Shown here in pieces: positions 1 through 6,611 of a DNA stretch of 11,356 nt. The stretch is from Polyrhizophydium stewartii. Its lineage: Eukaryota > Chytridiomycota > Chytridiomycetes > Rhizophydiales. The position numbers and the translations under genes are program-made. The notes under the pieces are model-generated. The model was not told where the DNA came from. It searched no databases and saw only the letters and a program-made list of their open reading frames with translations. Numbering within the stretch: position 1 is the stretch's first letter; each line of letters opens with the position of its first letter. The stretch covers positions 1 to 11,356 of the forward strand of contig JADGIZ010000596.1 in NCBI GenBank assembly GCA_027604665.1, written 5' to 3'.

Positions 1-67
1 CAGCAGCAGCGGCAGCGGCCGCGGCCTGGCCACCGCCGCCCCGCTGCACCCGGACCCGCTCGAGCGC

Positions 68-1339
68 ATGCCCTTTGATGCCCCGCCGCCGCCGCCCGCC
101 AAGTCGTCCGAGCCGCCCATGCGCCCCGCCGTGCTGCGCCTGCAGACGGGCGACGTGATCCACGCCACGTCGTTTGGCGCCCCGCTCGCCGCCCCCGTCC
201 AGGGCGAGGTCGTCTTCACCACGTCCATTGTCGGCTACCCCGAGTCCATGACCGACCCCTCGTACACGGGCCAGATCCTCGTCTTCACGCAGCCGCTCGT
301 CGGCAACTACGGCGTGCCGGCGCCGACCCGCGACCAGTTTGGTCTGCTGCGCCACTTTGAGAGCGACAAGATCCAGGTCCGCGGCATCATTGTCAACGAC
401 TACGCCGCAAAGTACTCGCACTGGAACGCCATCGAGTCGCTCGGCCACTGGTGCGCCCGCCACGGCGTGCCCGCCATCTCGGGCGTCGACACGCGCGCTC
501 TCGTGACGCTGCTGCGCAACCGCGGCTCGACGCTTGGCGAGATCCGCGTTGCCCCGGCCCAGCCCGACGCCGCCGCCGCCCTCGCCACCGAGTGCAGGCA
601 GAACCCGCCCGTCTTTGCCGACCCCAACCTCGACAACCTCGTTGCCCGCGTGTCCACGCCCAGCAAGCTGGTCTACAATAAGGGCGGCGACATCAAGGTT
701 GCCCTCGTCGACTGCGGCGCCAAGCAAAACATCATCCGCTGCCTCGCCAAGCGCGGCGCCGAGGTCACGGTCGTCCCGTGGGACTACAACCTGCTTGACG
801 ACGGCGACGCTTACGACGGCATCTTCATCTCCAACGGACCGGGCGACCCCAAGATGTGCTCCAAGGCCGCCGCCAACCTCGTCGCTGTCATGCGCCACCA
901 GCAAACCTCGGGCAAGATCGTGCCCATCTTTGGCATCTGCATGGGCCACCAGCTGCTCGGCATTGCGGCGGGCTTTCGCGCCTACAAGCTACCCTTTGGC
1001 AACCGCGGTCACAACCAGCCCGCCCTCAACCTCGTTGACGGCAGTTGCGTGATCACGTCGCAGAACCACGGATACGCCCTCGACGACACAGACGGCGCCG
1101 TGCCTGTCGGCTGGGCGCCTTACTTCCGCAACGCCAACGACGGCTCGAACGAAGGCATCCGCCATCTGACGCTGCCGTACTCGAGCGTGCAGTTCCATCC
1201 CGAGGCGATGGGCGGCCCGCTCGACACCGAGTTCCTCTTTGAGAACTTTGTGCGCGATGTGCGTACCTTCAAGCTTGCCAAGCAGCAGCAGCCGCAGCAG
1301 CAGCAGCCTTCGCTCGCCGTCGCCTCGGCCTCGGCCTGA
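68..1339 (+). CDS. CPA1: Arginine-specific carbamoyl-phosphate synthase, small (glutaminase) subunit
   Basis: This subunit hydrolyses glutamine and passes ammonia to the large synthetase subunit, which makes carbamoyl phosphate for citrulline and arginine. From the ATG at 68 it is 423 residues, close to fungal family length. The N-terminal small-chain domain spans about residues 21-185; GEVVFTTSIVGYPESMTDPS (46-65) is strongly typical. The class I glutamine amidotransferase domain follows (about 208-400), with nucleophile Cys291 in GICMGHQ and the His377/Glu379 pair in QFHPEA, so the triad is intact. The C terminus is a Gln-rich and Ala/Ser tail (405-423). The frame has no stop back to base 2, so the true start may lie outside the window. 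Yeast CPA1 is cytosolic and Neurospora ARG-2 mitochondrial; location cannot be decided here. Any upstream arginine attenuator peptide ORF would also be outside. No intron is needed. A pyrimidine CPSase (CAD-type) is less likely because the ORF ends right after the amidotransferase domain. Confidence 0.96.
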   Translation: MPFDAPPPPPAKSSEPPMRPAVLRLQTGDVIHATSFGAPLAAPVQGEVVFTTSIVGYPESMTDPSYTGQILVFTQPLVGNYGVPAPTRDQFGLLRHFESDKIQVRGIIVNDYAAKYSHWNAIESLGHWCARHGVPAISGVDTRALVTLLRNRGSTLGEIRVAPAQPDAAAALATECRQNPPVFADPNLDNLVARVSTPSKLVYNKGGDIKVALVDCGAKQNIIRCLAKRGAEVTVVPWDYNLLDDGDAYDGIFISNGPGDPKMCSKAAANLVAVMRHQQTSGKIVPIFGICMGHQLLGIAAGFRAYKLPFGNRGHNQPALNLVDGSCVITSQNHGYALDDTDGAVPVGWAPYFRNANDGSNEGIRHLTLPYSSVQFHPEAMGGPLDTEFLFENFVRDVRTFKLAKQQQPQQQQPSLAVASASA

Positions 1340-1494
1340 GCACATTTCATCCATGATTGTTTTGTTTCTGCATTTCAATGCTGGCTGCACGGTGCAGCCG
1401 AATGAAAGCCCCACCTTTTTTGTCGACGATGTTGGTGTGCACCGCTGCGGGATGAAGTGGGCTCCACGTCTCCCCGCCGCGCTTGGCCTCGGTC
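1340..1494. other. CPA1 3' flank and KGD4 5' flank
   Basis: This 155-base gap separates two genes on the + strand. Its first part is relatively AT-rich (about 1341-1380), as expected for a 3' UTR. An ATG at 1452 is out of frame with the KGD4 start at 1495 and would overlap it if transcribed, so it is a possible upstream ORF start. No TATA box or clear polyadenylation motif is visible. Confidence 0.5.
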
Positions 1495-1934
1495 ATGGCC
1501 AAACACGTTCCCCTGATCAAGTTCCTCGGCCCGAGGAAGCTGCTCCAGCACGCGGCACCCGCTCGGGCGGCCGGCCCCTCGCCCGCCGCCGCCGCTGCTG
1601 CCGCCGCCGCCGCTGCGGCAGCGTCTGCCGCCGCAAGCAAGTACGCCGCGACGCTCGCCAACGCGGGGGCGCCGCCGACCGTCGCCTTCACCGACAAGGG
1701 CGTCCGGGTCATCACGTACCCGATCCTCACGCCGCTGCCCGCTCGGCTGCAGCCGCTGCCGCTGAGCGACGCCGAGTTCGAAGCCATCAACGTGAGCACC
1801 GCGCATGCATGCGCGCAGTGCTCCCGGCCGGCTCCCTACTCTCATAAGCGAGCGGGCTGACACCCTCTGCGCGCTCGCTTACGCTCGCGAACCGGCTTCG
1901 GCGGGCGACTCGGCAGCTTGGCGGCGCACGCTGA
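1495..1934 (+). CDS. KGD4: KGD4/YMR31/MRPS36-type subunit of mitochondrial 2-oxoglutarate dehydrogenase, two exons
   Basis: Exons are 1495-1791 and 1917-1934, giving 104 residues. The family (yeast Kgd4/Ymr31, human MRPS36) links the E3 component to the E1-E2 core of 2-oxoglutarate dehydrogenase; it was once counted as a mitoribosomal protein. Two conserved family signatures are visible: an N-terminal PLIKFLGPRK block (residues 6-15), and a C-terminal block LPARLQPLPLSDAEFEAIN that continues across the splice into LGGAR and the stop. The ending corresponds to the INSGGAW end of yeast Ymr31. Between them lie an Ala run and a variable linker. The first exon has phase-0 donor GTGAGC at 1792. Reading through it instead gives a tail unlike the family and stops at 1860. 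An upstream TTG at 1483 is in frame, but the ATG at 1495 is the natural eukaryotic start. The N terminus suits a mitochondrial protein. Family recognition is by eye, from both conserved ends. Confidence 0.82.
1792..1916 (+). other. Intron of KGD4 (125 bp, phase 0)
   Basis: The donor is GTGAGC after the Asn codon at 1789-1791, and the acceptor is GGCAG ending at 1916. A strong branch-site match, CTGAC (1857-1861), lies 56 bases before the acceptor; CTTAC (1878-1882) and CGAAC (1888-1892) are nearer alternatives. The acceptor is chosen because it restores the conserved Gly-Gly ending and an immediate stop. Confidence 0.75.
1845..1881. repeat. Perfect 10-bp inverted repeat (hairpin) inside the KGD4 intron
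   Basis: TAAGCGAGCG at 1845-1854 is the exact reverse complement of CGCTCGCTTA at 1872-1881, with a 17-base loop. The best branch-site match (CTGAC, 1857-1861) lies in the loop. In RNA this could present the branch adenosine and shorten the distance to the acceptor. The pairing is seen directly; the role is inference. Confidence 0.6.
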
Positions 1935-2191
1935 TTTCGCAGCGTCCCTCGGACCGGCGACCCGGCGGCCAGGCGCGCGGACGACGCTGCGGCCCGCTCG
2001 CTCGCTCCAAGCGCCTCTCTATCCTCTGGCATCGGCGCATCCATGCGGCCTCAAAACGCACCCAGCATCTCTCACGCGGCCTCTACGCATCTCTGCAGCC
2101 TCACTGTCGTTCCGACACCGTCCCTCCACCCGCCCACAACCACTCACACACTCTCTCTTACGCAGCCCGCAACAATTGCAAGTTTCCGTTT
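1935..2191. other. Convergent 3' region between KGD4 and the TPR gene
   Basis: These 257 bases separate two genes that end facing each other. No coding exon can be supported. The stretch is rich in CTC and CAC runs on the + strand. A CTTACGCAG at about 2156-2164 resembles a 3' splice site, but splicing KGD4 to it would lose the conserved Gly-Gly ending. Confidence 0.5.
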
Positions 2192-4519
2192 CTAGATGCT
2201 GGTTGCAAGCATGCGCCGCGTGAATGCATCGAGCCAGGCAACCGTGTCGGCATCGGCCGCCAAGCGCGGGTCCGGCGGCGGTGTCCGCTCGGCCCACGCC
2301 CGCGCGGCGTCCCGCGAGCGTCCGAGCCGCACGAGCGCCAGCGCAACGTTGGCCCGCGCTGCGTCGCCTGCGTTGAGATGCTCGGCGCGCTGGAAGGCCG
2401 CCAGTGCGGCCGGCAGGCGGCCGGCGTGCGTCAGCGCCGCGCCGAGACCAGTGTGGGCGTGCGCCTGGTTGTTGTTGTTGTTGTTGGTGTTGTTGTTGTT
2501 GTTGGTGTTGTTGTTGTTGTTGTTGTTGATGTTGGAGAGAGGCTGTTTGTCAGGATCTGAGATGTGTGGTCGTGTGCACTCGTTGCTTTCGACTCACTGC
2601 CATGAGTTGCCGCGTGCTTTCGTCAAGATCCGCGGTGTCGTCATCGTCGTCGTTGTCGTCGTCTTGGTAGTTATTGTCAGAGACTGCATTGACCTCGACG
2701 TCTGGCTGTCGGCCATGATCGTTCCGTGAACGCTTGCCCGGCCGTAGCTCAGGCCCTCGTTCATCGCCGGCCGATGTGTCTTGAAGCACGTCGAGCGCGG
2801 CACGAAACGCCTTGATCGACTCGGCGAGCATCGCAGGCGCGCTGGCACCCGCCGCATCCGAGGCCGCCGCAGCCATTGCCATCGCAGCGCGGCCAAGCAA
2901 GATCCACGCACGCCAGTCGCTGGGTCGAGATGCGCACAAGGCGCGCGCGGCATCCGCCGCCTCGGCGTGCCGTCCAACCGCGGCCAGGGCATCAGCACGG
3001 GCATGCACAAACGCGCGCGGCAGCAGGCGGCCGGCGTCGTCTTCCCACGCGGCGCACAGGTCGATGATGGCCGTCCCGCCTGCGGCGTGCTGTCTCTCGA
3101 GCGCGACCAGCCGCGACGCGGCCTGGGCCCAGAGCCTTCTGGGCGTGCGTGTGCTCATCGTCAGCTCGCGCAGCATCGCGCGCTCGAGATCTGTGTTGTG
3201 CAGCTTGTGCGCCACGCAGGCGAGGTTGGCCAGCGTTGATGTGGTGTCGGGGTCTTGCGCTGCCGCGGCCTTGCGCAAGGTCAGCAGCGCCGAGTGGGGC
3301 TTGCTCTTGTTGTTGCGGCAGGCGTCGGTCAGTGTCAGATATGGCCTGGCTGGTGTCTCGAGGTCGGAATGGGGAGGGGGATGGCGGGGGGAACCTCACC
3401 AGCGCAATCAGGCAGCAGGCGACCATCTTGAGCAGGCCTGCGCGGCGCGTGGTCTTGGAGATTGCGTGGGTGAAGCAGGCAAGCGCCTCATTTAAGCGCG
3501 AGCCACGGTAATGCGTGTATCCTGGACCACGAAGCGCGATCTATCAGCCAAGTGTACGTCAGATCGCAGGCAAGATGCGAGCAACGGCACCTGCGAGCAC
3601 GGCCTGTGTTGACGATGTGGCAGGTGTGATCTCAACCAGACCAATAGGTGCACCACACCAAGGGTGCGCAAGCGCGAACAAGCCGCGATGTAGATCTGCA
3701 ACAGGCGCCAGCGCAGCAAGCGAGTCGACAGGCCCGTACACCGAGCGCTCGTGTGCAGCCATCGAACCAGCAGCAGTTGCTGCTGCCGCATGGGCGTCGT
3801 GCGCCGCAGCAGCGCATGCGGCGTCCAGCGCCTCCATGACGGCCGACACAGCTGCAGCCGCAGTCGCCGTCTGGGTCTGGATCATGTGCGATGCGACCCA
3901 CACGCATCGCATCTGGGCCTGAACCGCCCACCGCGACGCATCCACATCGTCCGCACCATCCAGCGGGTCTCGAGCCGCCCGCGCGGCTGACTGCAGCGCT
4001 TGCGCAGCGGCAGATGCAGCAGCCTGGGCGAGGCTGACTGCGCTGGTGCCCTGCGGCTGCATCTGGGTGTCGAGCGCTGCGAGGAGCCGGGCGGCTGCAC
4101 CGGCCAGCGCCGTGCGCGACTCGGGCGACACGGGTGCGACGACGGGCGGCATCGATGGCGCGGCGCACCGCAGGCATGCGAGCAGCAGCGGCCATGCGGC
4201 GGCGTGCACGGCGAGGCCGACTGCGGCTGCGGTGCACGCCCGGTCTGCTGCGCGCACCAGCGGCGCCGGGTCGCCTGTGGCCTTGCCGTGGAGTCGGCGT
4301 CAGCTCGCCGAGGGGTGTCGGACGGCAGGGTCGGACAGCGGAGAGGCGGCTGCGCACCAGCAGCACGGCGGCCGCGTGGGCGGCGAGCAGGTGCGCCGCG
4401 GCCGACGAGGCAGGCGGGGCCATCGCGGCTGCACGGGCGAGTCCATCGGCGGCGGCATCCATCCGCCCGAGCACGGCGTCGGCGACCCACTGTGCCGTGG
4501 GCCGCGGCCGTGTGTCCAT
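2192..4519 (-). CDS. TPR-repeat protein, five exons, family unassigned (weakly SKI3/TTC37-like)
   Basis: Predicted exons, in coding order, are 4519-4358, 4281-3591, 3521-3400, 3305-2598 and 2464-2192, giving 651 residues with every junction in phase (0, 1, 0, 0). The product is almost wholly alpha-helical with TPR-type pairs. The clearest TPR is residues 562-595, starting AHAHTGLGAALTHAGRLPAA, followed by a second (ARANVALALVRLGRSRDAAR). Helix pairs also appear around 286-360 and in exon 1. A very Ala-rich middle (about 120-240) and an acidic stretch (about 535-550, DDDNDDDDD) interrupt them. TPR arrays scaffold protein complexes. The spacing of the helix pairs in exons 3-4 recalls the C-terminal TPRs of SKI3/TTC37, but the protein is far shorter than that family, so I give no symbol. 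The first in-frame ATG is at 4519; the extension to 4531 begins with TTG. Exon borders rest on splice consensus and phase, not on homology. Confidence 0.7.
2465..2597 (-). other. Intron 4 of the TPR gene (133 bp, phase 0), containing an AAC microsatellite
   Basis: The donor is an excellent GTGAGT from 2597 and the preferred acceptor is ACCAG ending at 2465. A second in-phase acceptor (AAACAG, ending at 2543) would give a 55-base intron and insert a 26-residue Asn-rich tract. It lies only about 7 bases past the CTGAC branch-like motif, so I prefer the longer intron, which joins DESTRQLMA directly to the start of a TPR. Confidence 0.5.
2468..2527. repeat. Trinucleotide repeat (GTT)n / (AAC)n, interrupted twice
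   Basis: There are twenty triplets, GTT on the + strand, with GGT at 2486-2488 and 2504-2506. On the transcribed minus strand they read AAC (Asn) and ACC (Thr) and contain no AG. The repeat lies directly before the preferred acceptor of exon 5 of the TPR gene. Confidence 0.95.
3306..3399 (-). other. Intron 3 of the TPR gene (94 bp, phase 0)
   Basis: The donor is CTG|GTGAGG from 3399. Tandem branch-like motifs CTGACACTGAC are followed, 23 bases after the second adenosine (3329), by AAG ending at 3306. A second AAG six bases further is also in phase, so two residues (Ser-Lys) are uncertain. The joined reading is CCLIAL-SKPHSALLTLRKA. Confidence 0.55.
3522..3590 (-). other. Intron 2 of the TPR gene (69 bp, phase 1)
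   Basis: The donor is G|GTGCCG from 3590 and the acceptor is GTCCAG ending at 3522. A CTGAT branch site lies about 22 bases upstream of the acceptor. The split codon becomes GGA (Gly). Without this splice the frame stops a few codons later; with it the frame enters YTHYRGSRLNEALACFTHAI, a typical TPR helix B. Confidence 0.6.
4282..4357 (-). other. Intron 1 of the TPR gene (76 bp, phase 0)
   Basis: The donor is GTGCGC (minus strand, from 4357) and the branch site is CTGAC with its adenosine at 4300. The acceptor AAG ending at 4282 is the first AG downstream. A better-looking CAG six bases on is out of phase. Splicing joins AAVLL to ATGDPAPLVRAAD, a smooth helical reading. Confidence 0.6.
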
Positions 4520-4622
4520 CCGTGATGGCAACTGCGAATCTGTGGTTCATTCGATATTCGATGCCAGCAACTTGATCTCCAACATGCTCTCCAACATGCA
4601 AAGCGCGACGCCATCACCGTTA
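4520..4622 (-). promoter_or_regulatory. Spacer between the ankyrin gene and the TPR gene, likely TPR-gene promoter
   Basis: The spacer is 103 bases between two genes transcribed in the same (minus) direction. It is less GC-rich than its surroundings near 4540-4600. A near-duplicated CTCCAACATG occurs at about 4577-4586 and 4589-4598. Upstream ATGs on the minus strand are out of frame with the TPR start. No defined promoter element is recognisable. Confidence 0.35.
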
Positions 4623-6494
4623 TCAGTCGGCGCCCTCGTCAGTCTCCCACTCCTCGTCGCTGCCGCCATTGTTTCCATTGTCGTCGTCGTCGTCCTCATC
4701 GTCCTCGTCCTCATCCTCCCAGTCGTCCTCGTCGTTGCCGTCCTGGTTAAACTCGTCCAGCTCGCCGTGCTCGGCTAGCACGGCCTCAGCCATCTCGATC
4801 ATGGTCTGGCGCATCTGGCTTTCGTGGTGCTCCAGCAGCCACTTGATCGCCACCAGGTTCTCCTCGGCGATGGCGCGGCGAAGCGCGTCCTGCGCGTCGA
4901 GAGGCCGGCGCTCGGCGACCCACTCGAGCACGTCGCCCGCGCTGTAGCCATCGACGGTCGCAATCGGGTGCGCCGCAAACCACTCGGAGAACTTGGCCCG
5001 CAGCCAGAACAGCACCTCGACGCAAAACTCCTCGGCCGCGTTGGTGATGGCCTCGTCGACAACGCCGCGCGTGAACAACTCGGGCATCTGCGTGTGCAGG
5101 AACTCAAACACGCGGCAGTCGTGCGACCACGACGCGTTGGCAACCGTCTCGCCAACCAGCGCCTCGCGCCGGTGCGCGTAGAGCCACTCGAGAATGTGCA
5201 GGTGGTGCTTGTACGACGCCGTCAGCGCCGCCTCCTCGAGCCCGTCGCGCGACGCGCGCTCGGCAAGGTACTCGACGACGGCGAGGTGCCCCGAGTGCGC
5301 GGCCGCCTCGACGGCCTCGTCCGCGTCCACCTCGTTGCGGTTCTCGCACAGCCATCTGACCACGTCGAGGTGGCCGTTGCGGGCCGCGTTGCGCAGCGCG
5401 TCTGTGGTGCATCCCTCGGATCGGTGCGTGTGCAGCCAGATCACAAGCTCGAGGTTGCCGCTGCCAGCGGCGCGGTCCATCACGGCCTCGGTCCAGTCCA
5501 CCGCGTCATCGGGCACCTCGCCGGCGAGCCAGTCGATCAGGTCGAGCCTGCCCGCGGCGGCCGCGCGCTCAATCAGCTCGTGGGTGATCGAGAGCCGCCC
5601 ACTTGCAATCAGCTGCTTGCATTGGTCCACCGAGACCTCGGCCGCCACGGCCGTGCGCATGACGTGCGCCGGGGTCGTGCCGACCACCAGCTCCTGCCAG
5701 TCGTTGCGCATCGCAACCTGGTCGAGCACCACGGCGCGGCGGTACGAGTCGAGCAGCTGCGCGACGCGGCCGTGCATCTCGCGCGTCGTGATGGCCCAAA
5801 AGTCGCGCGGCCGGCACGCCTTGAGCGTCTCGCGCGGCTTGAGCTTGGCCAGGTCGCCGCGCCAGTCGAGGGCAAAGGCCTCGACCCACATGCGGCTCTG
5901 GTCGTCTCGAGACAGCCGCAGCGCCGACGAGACGCGGCCGCACACGACCTTGGTCAGCGGGCCGGCGTCGTCGATGATCATGTCCTTGAGCTCCTGCGCG
6001 AGCCGGTCCCAGTGGTTCGTGGGCGCCGGGCGAGCGCGCGCGGCCGGTGCTGGGTGGGACGCCACGCCCGCCGCGGCCGGGGCCTTGGAGACGCCGGACG
6101 AGCTGCCCATGATTAACGAAACAGAGCGGGTCGGCGCATGGCCGGGCTTGGCGCGGGCGAGTGCGCGCAGGTCGTTGCGCACGGTGGCGACCTCGGCACG
6201 CAGCGAGACGCCCTCGGCGCGCTGCGAGGCGCTGTCCGCACGCAGCGCAGACACCTCGGCCCGCAGCGCGGCGTTGTCGGCTCGTAAACCGGCGAGCTGG
6301 CTGTCGATCCGAGCCGTGAGCGCCCGCATGGCCGCGTCCGTCGCATCGCGGTGCTTGCTGGCCGCGAGCAGCGCGGCCTCGGCCGAGAACGACCCTGGCT
6401 GCGGAGGCTGCTGTTGCTGCGTCTGGTGCATGTGCTGCTGCGGCTGCGCGGCGTCGGCGGCCGGCGGGACCAGGGCGTCGTCTCCCGCAAGCAT
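4623..6494 (-). CDS. Coiled-coil / F-box-like / degenerate ankyrin-repeat protein
   Basis: An intronless 623-residue protein starts at the ATG ending at 6494. It has a Gln/Pro-rich N terminus (1-35). Near-perfect heptads follow at about 70-111 (LRADNAALRAEVSALRAD and on), a strong coiled coil. A Pro/Ala linker leads to HWDRLAQELKDMIIDDAGPL (161-180), which resembles an F-box-like helix as seen at the head of chytrid ankyrin proteins. Degenerate ankyrin repeats run from about 280 to 560: GRLDLIDWLAGE, GNLELVIWLHTHR, GHLDVVRWLCENR, GHLAVVEYLAER, HLHILEWLYAHR, NLVAIKWLLEHH. Their (G)-H-L-x-V-V-x-W-L core matches the divergent ankyrins of large amoebal, chytrid and giant-virus families. The C terminus (about 575-623) is strongly acidic, from a TCG/CTC-type repeat on the + strand. 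The likely role is protein binding, possibly as a ubiquitin-ligase substrate adaptor; the partner is unknown. It diverges from the NOL11 gene. Confidence 0.85.
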   Translation of the reverse strand: MLAGDDALVPPAADAAQPQQHMHQTQQQQPPQPGSFSAEAALLAASKHRDATDAAMRALTARIDSQLAGLRADNAALRAEVSALRADSASQRAEGVSLRAEVATVRNDLRALARAKPGHAPTRSVSLIMGSSSGVSKAPAAAGVASHPAPAARARPAPTNHWDRLAQELKDMIIDDAGPLTKVVCGRVSSALRLSRDDQSRMWVEAFALDWRGDLAKLKPRETLKACRPRDFWAITTREMHGRVAQLLDSYRRAVVLDQVAMRNDWQELVVGTTPAHVMRTAVAAEVSVDQCKQLIASGRLSITHELIERAAAAGRLDLIDWLAGEVPDDAVDWTEAVMDRAAGSGNLELVIWLHTHRSEGCTTDALRNAARNGHLDVVRWLCENRNEVDADEAVEAAAHSGHLAVVEYLAERASRDGLEEAALTASYKHHLHILEWLYAHRREALVGETVANASWSHDCRVFEFLHTQMPELFTRGVVDEAITNAAEEFCVEVLFWLRAKFSEWFAAHPIATVDGYSAGDVLEWVAERRPLDAQDALRRAIAEENLVAIKWLLEHHESQMRQTMIEMAEAVLAEHGELDEFNQDGNDEDDWEDEDEDDEDDDDDNGNNGGSDEEWETDEGAD

Positions 6495-6611
6495 GCCAGG
6501 GCAGGAAGCCGCAGGAAGTCAGCGCAACAAACCGCCTCGCACATCGCGTCCTCAGGGCGGGCGGCGTTGGTCTTGGACTCGACCGCCCAACCAAGTCGCG
6601 GCCCGCTGCTG
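6495..6611. promoter_or_regulatory. Short bidirectional promoter region (ankyrin gene / NOL11)
   Basis: Only 117 bases separate two divergent start codons (ATG ending at 6494 on the minus strand, ATG at 6612 on the plus strand). It must hold both 5' UTRs and core promoters unless the transcripts start inside the neighbouring gene. It is GC-rich, with GGGCGGGCGGCG at about 6556-6567, and has no TATA box on either strand. Confidence 0.45.

Noticed and set aside
1239..1847. A 202-codon + strand frame spanning the CPA1 end and the KGD4 gene
   Set aside because: It is out of frame with both genes and Arg-rich. The KGD4 frame carries the family signatures.
2156..2194. Alternative KGD4 acceptor at CTTACGCAG
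   Set aside because: It is a good-looking 3' splice site, but the resulting tail lacks the conserved Gly-Gly. The acceptor at 1916 gives the expected ending.
1805..2560. A 251-codon + strand frame ending in a poly-Val tract
   Set aside because: The Val tract is the GTT microsatellite read on the + strand. The rest is low-complexity and overlaps the better-supported minus-strand TPR exon.
6351..6611. Upstream extension of the NOL11 frame to 6351
   Set aside because: The extension begins at GTG, has no ATG before 6612, overlaps the ankyrin gene, and reads as Arg/Leu-rich sequence unlike NOL11.
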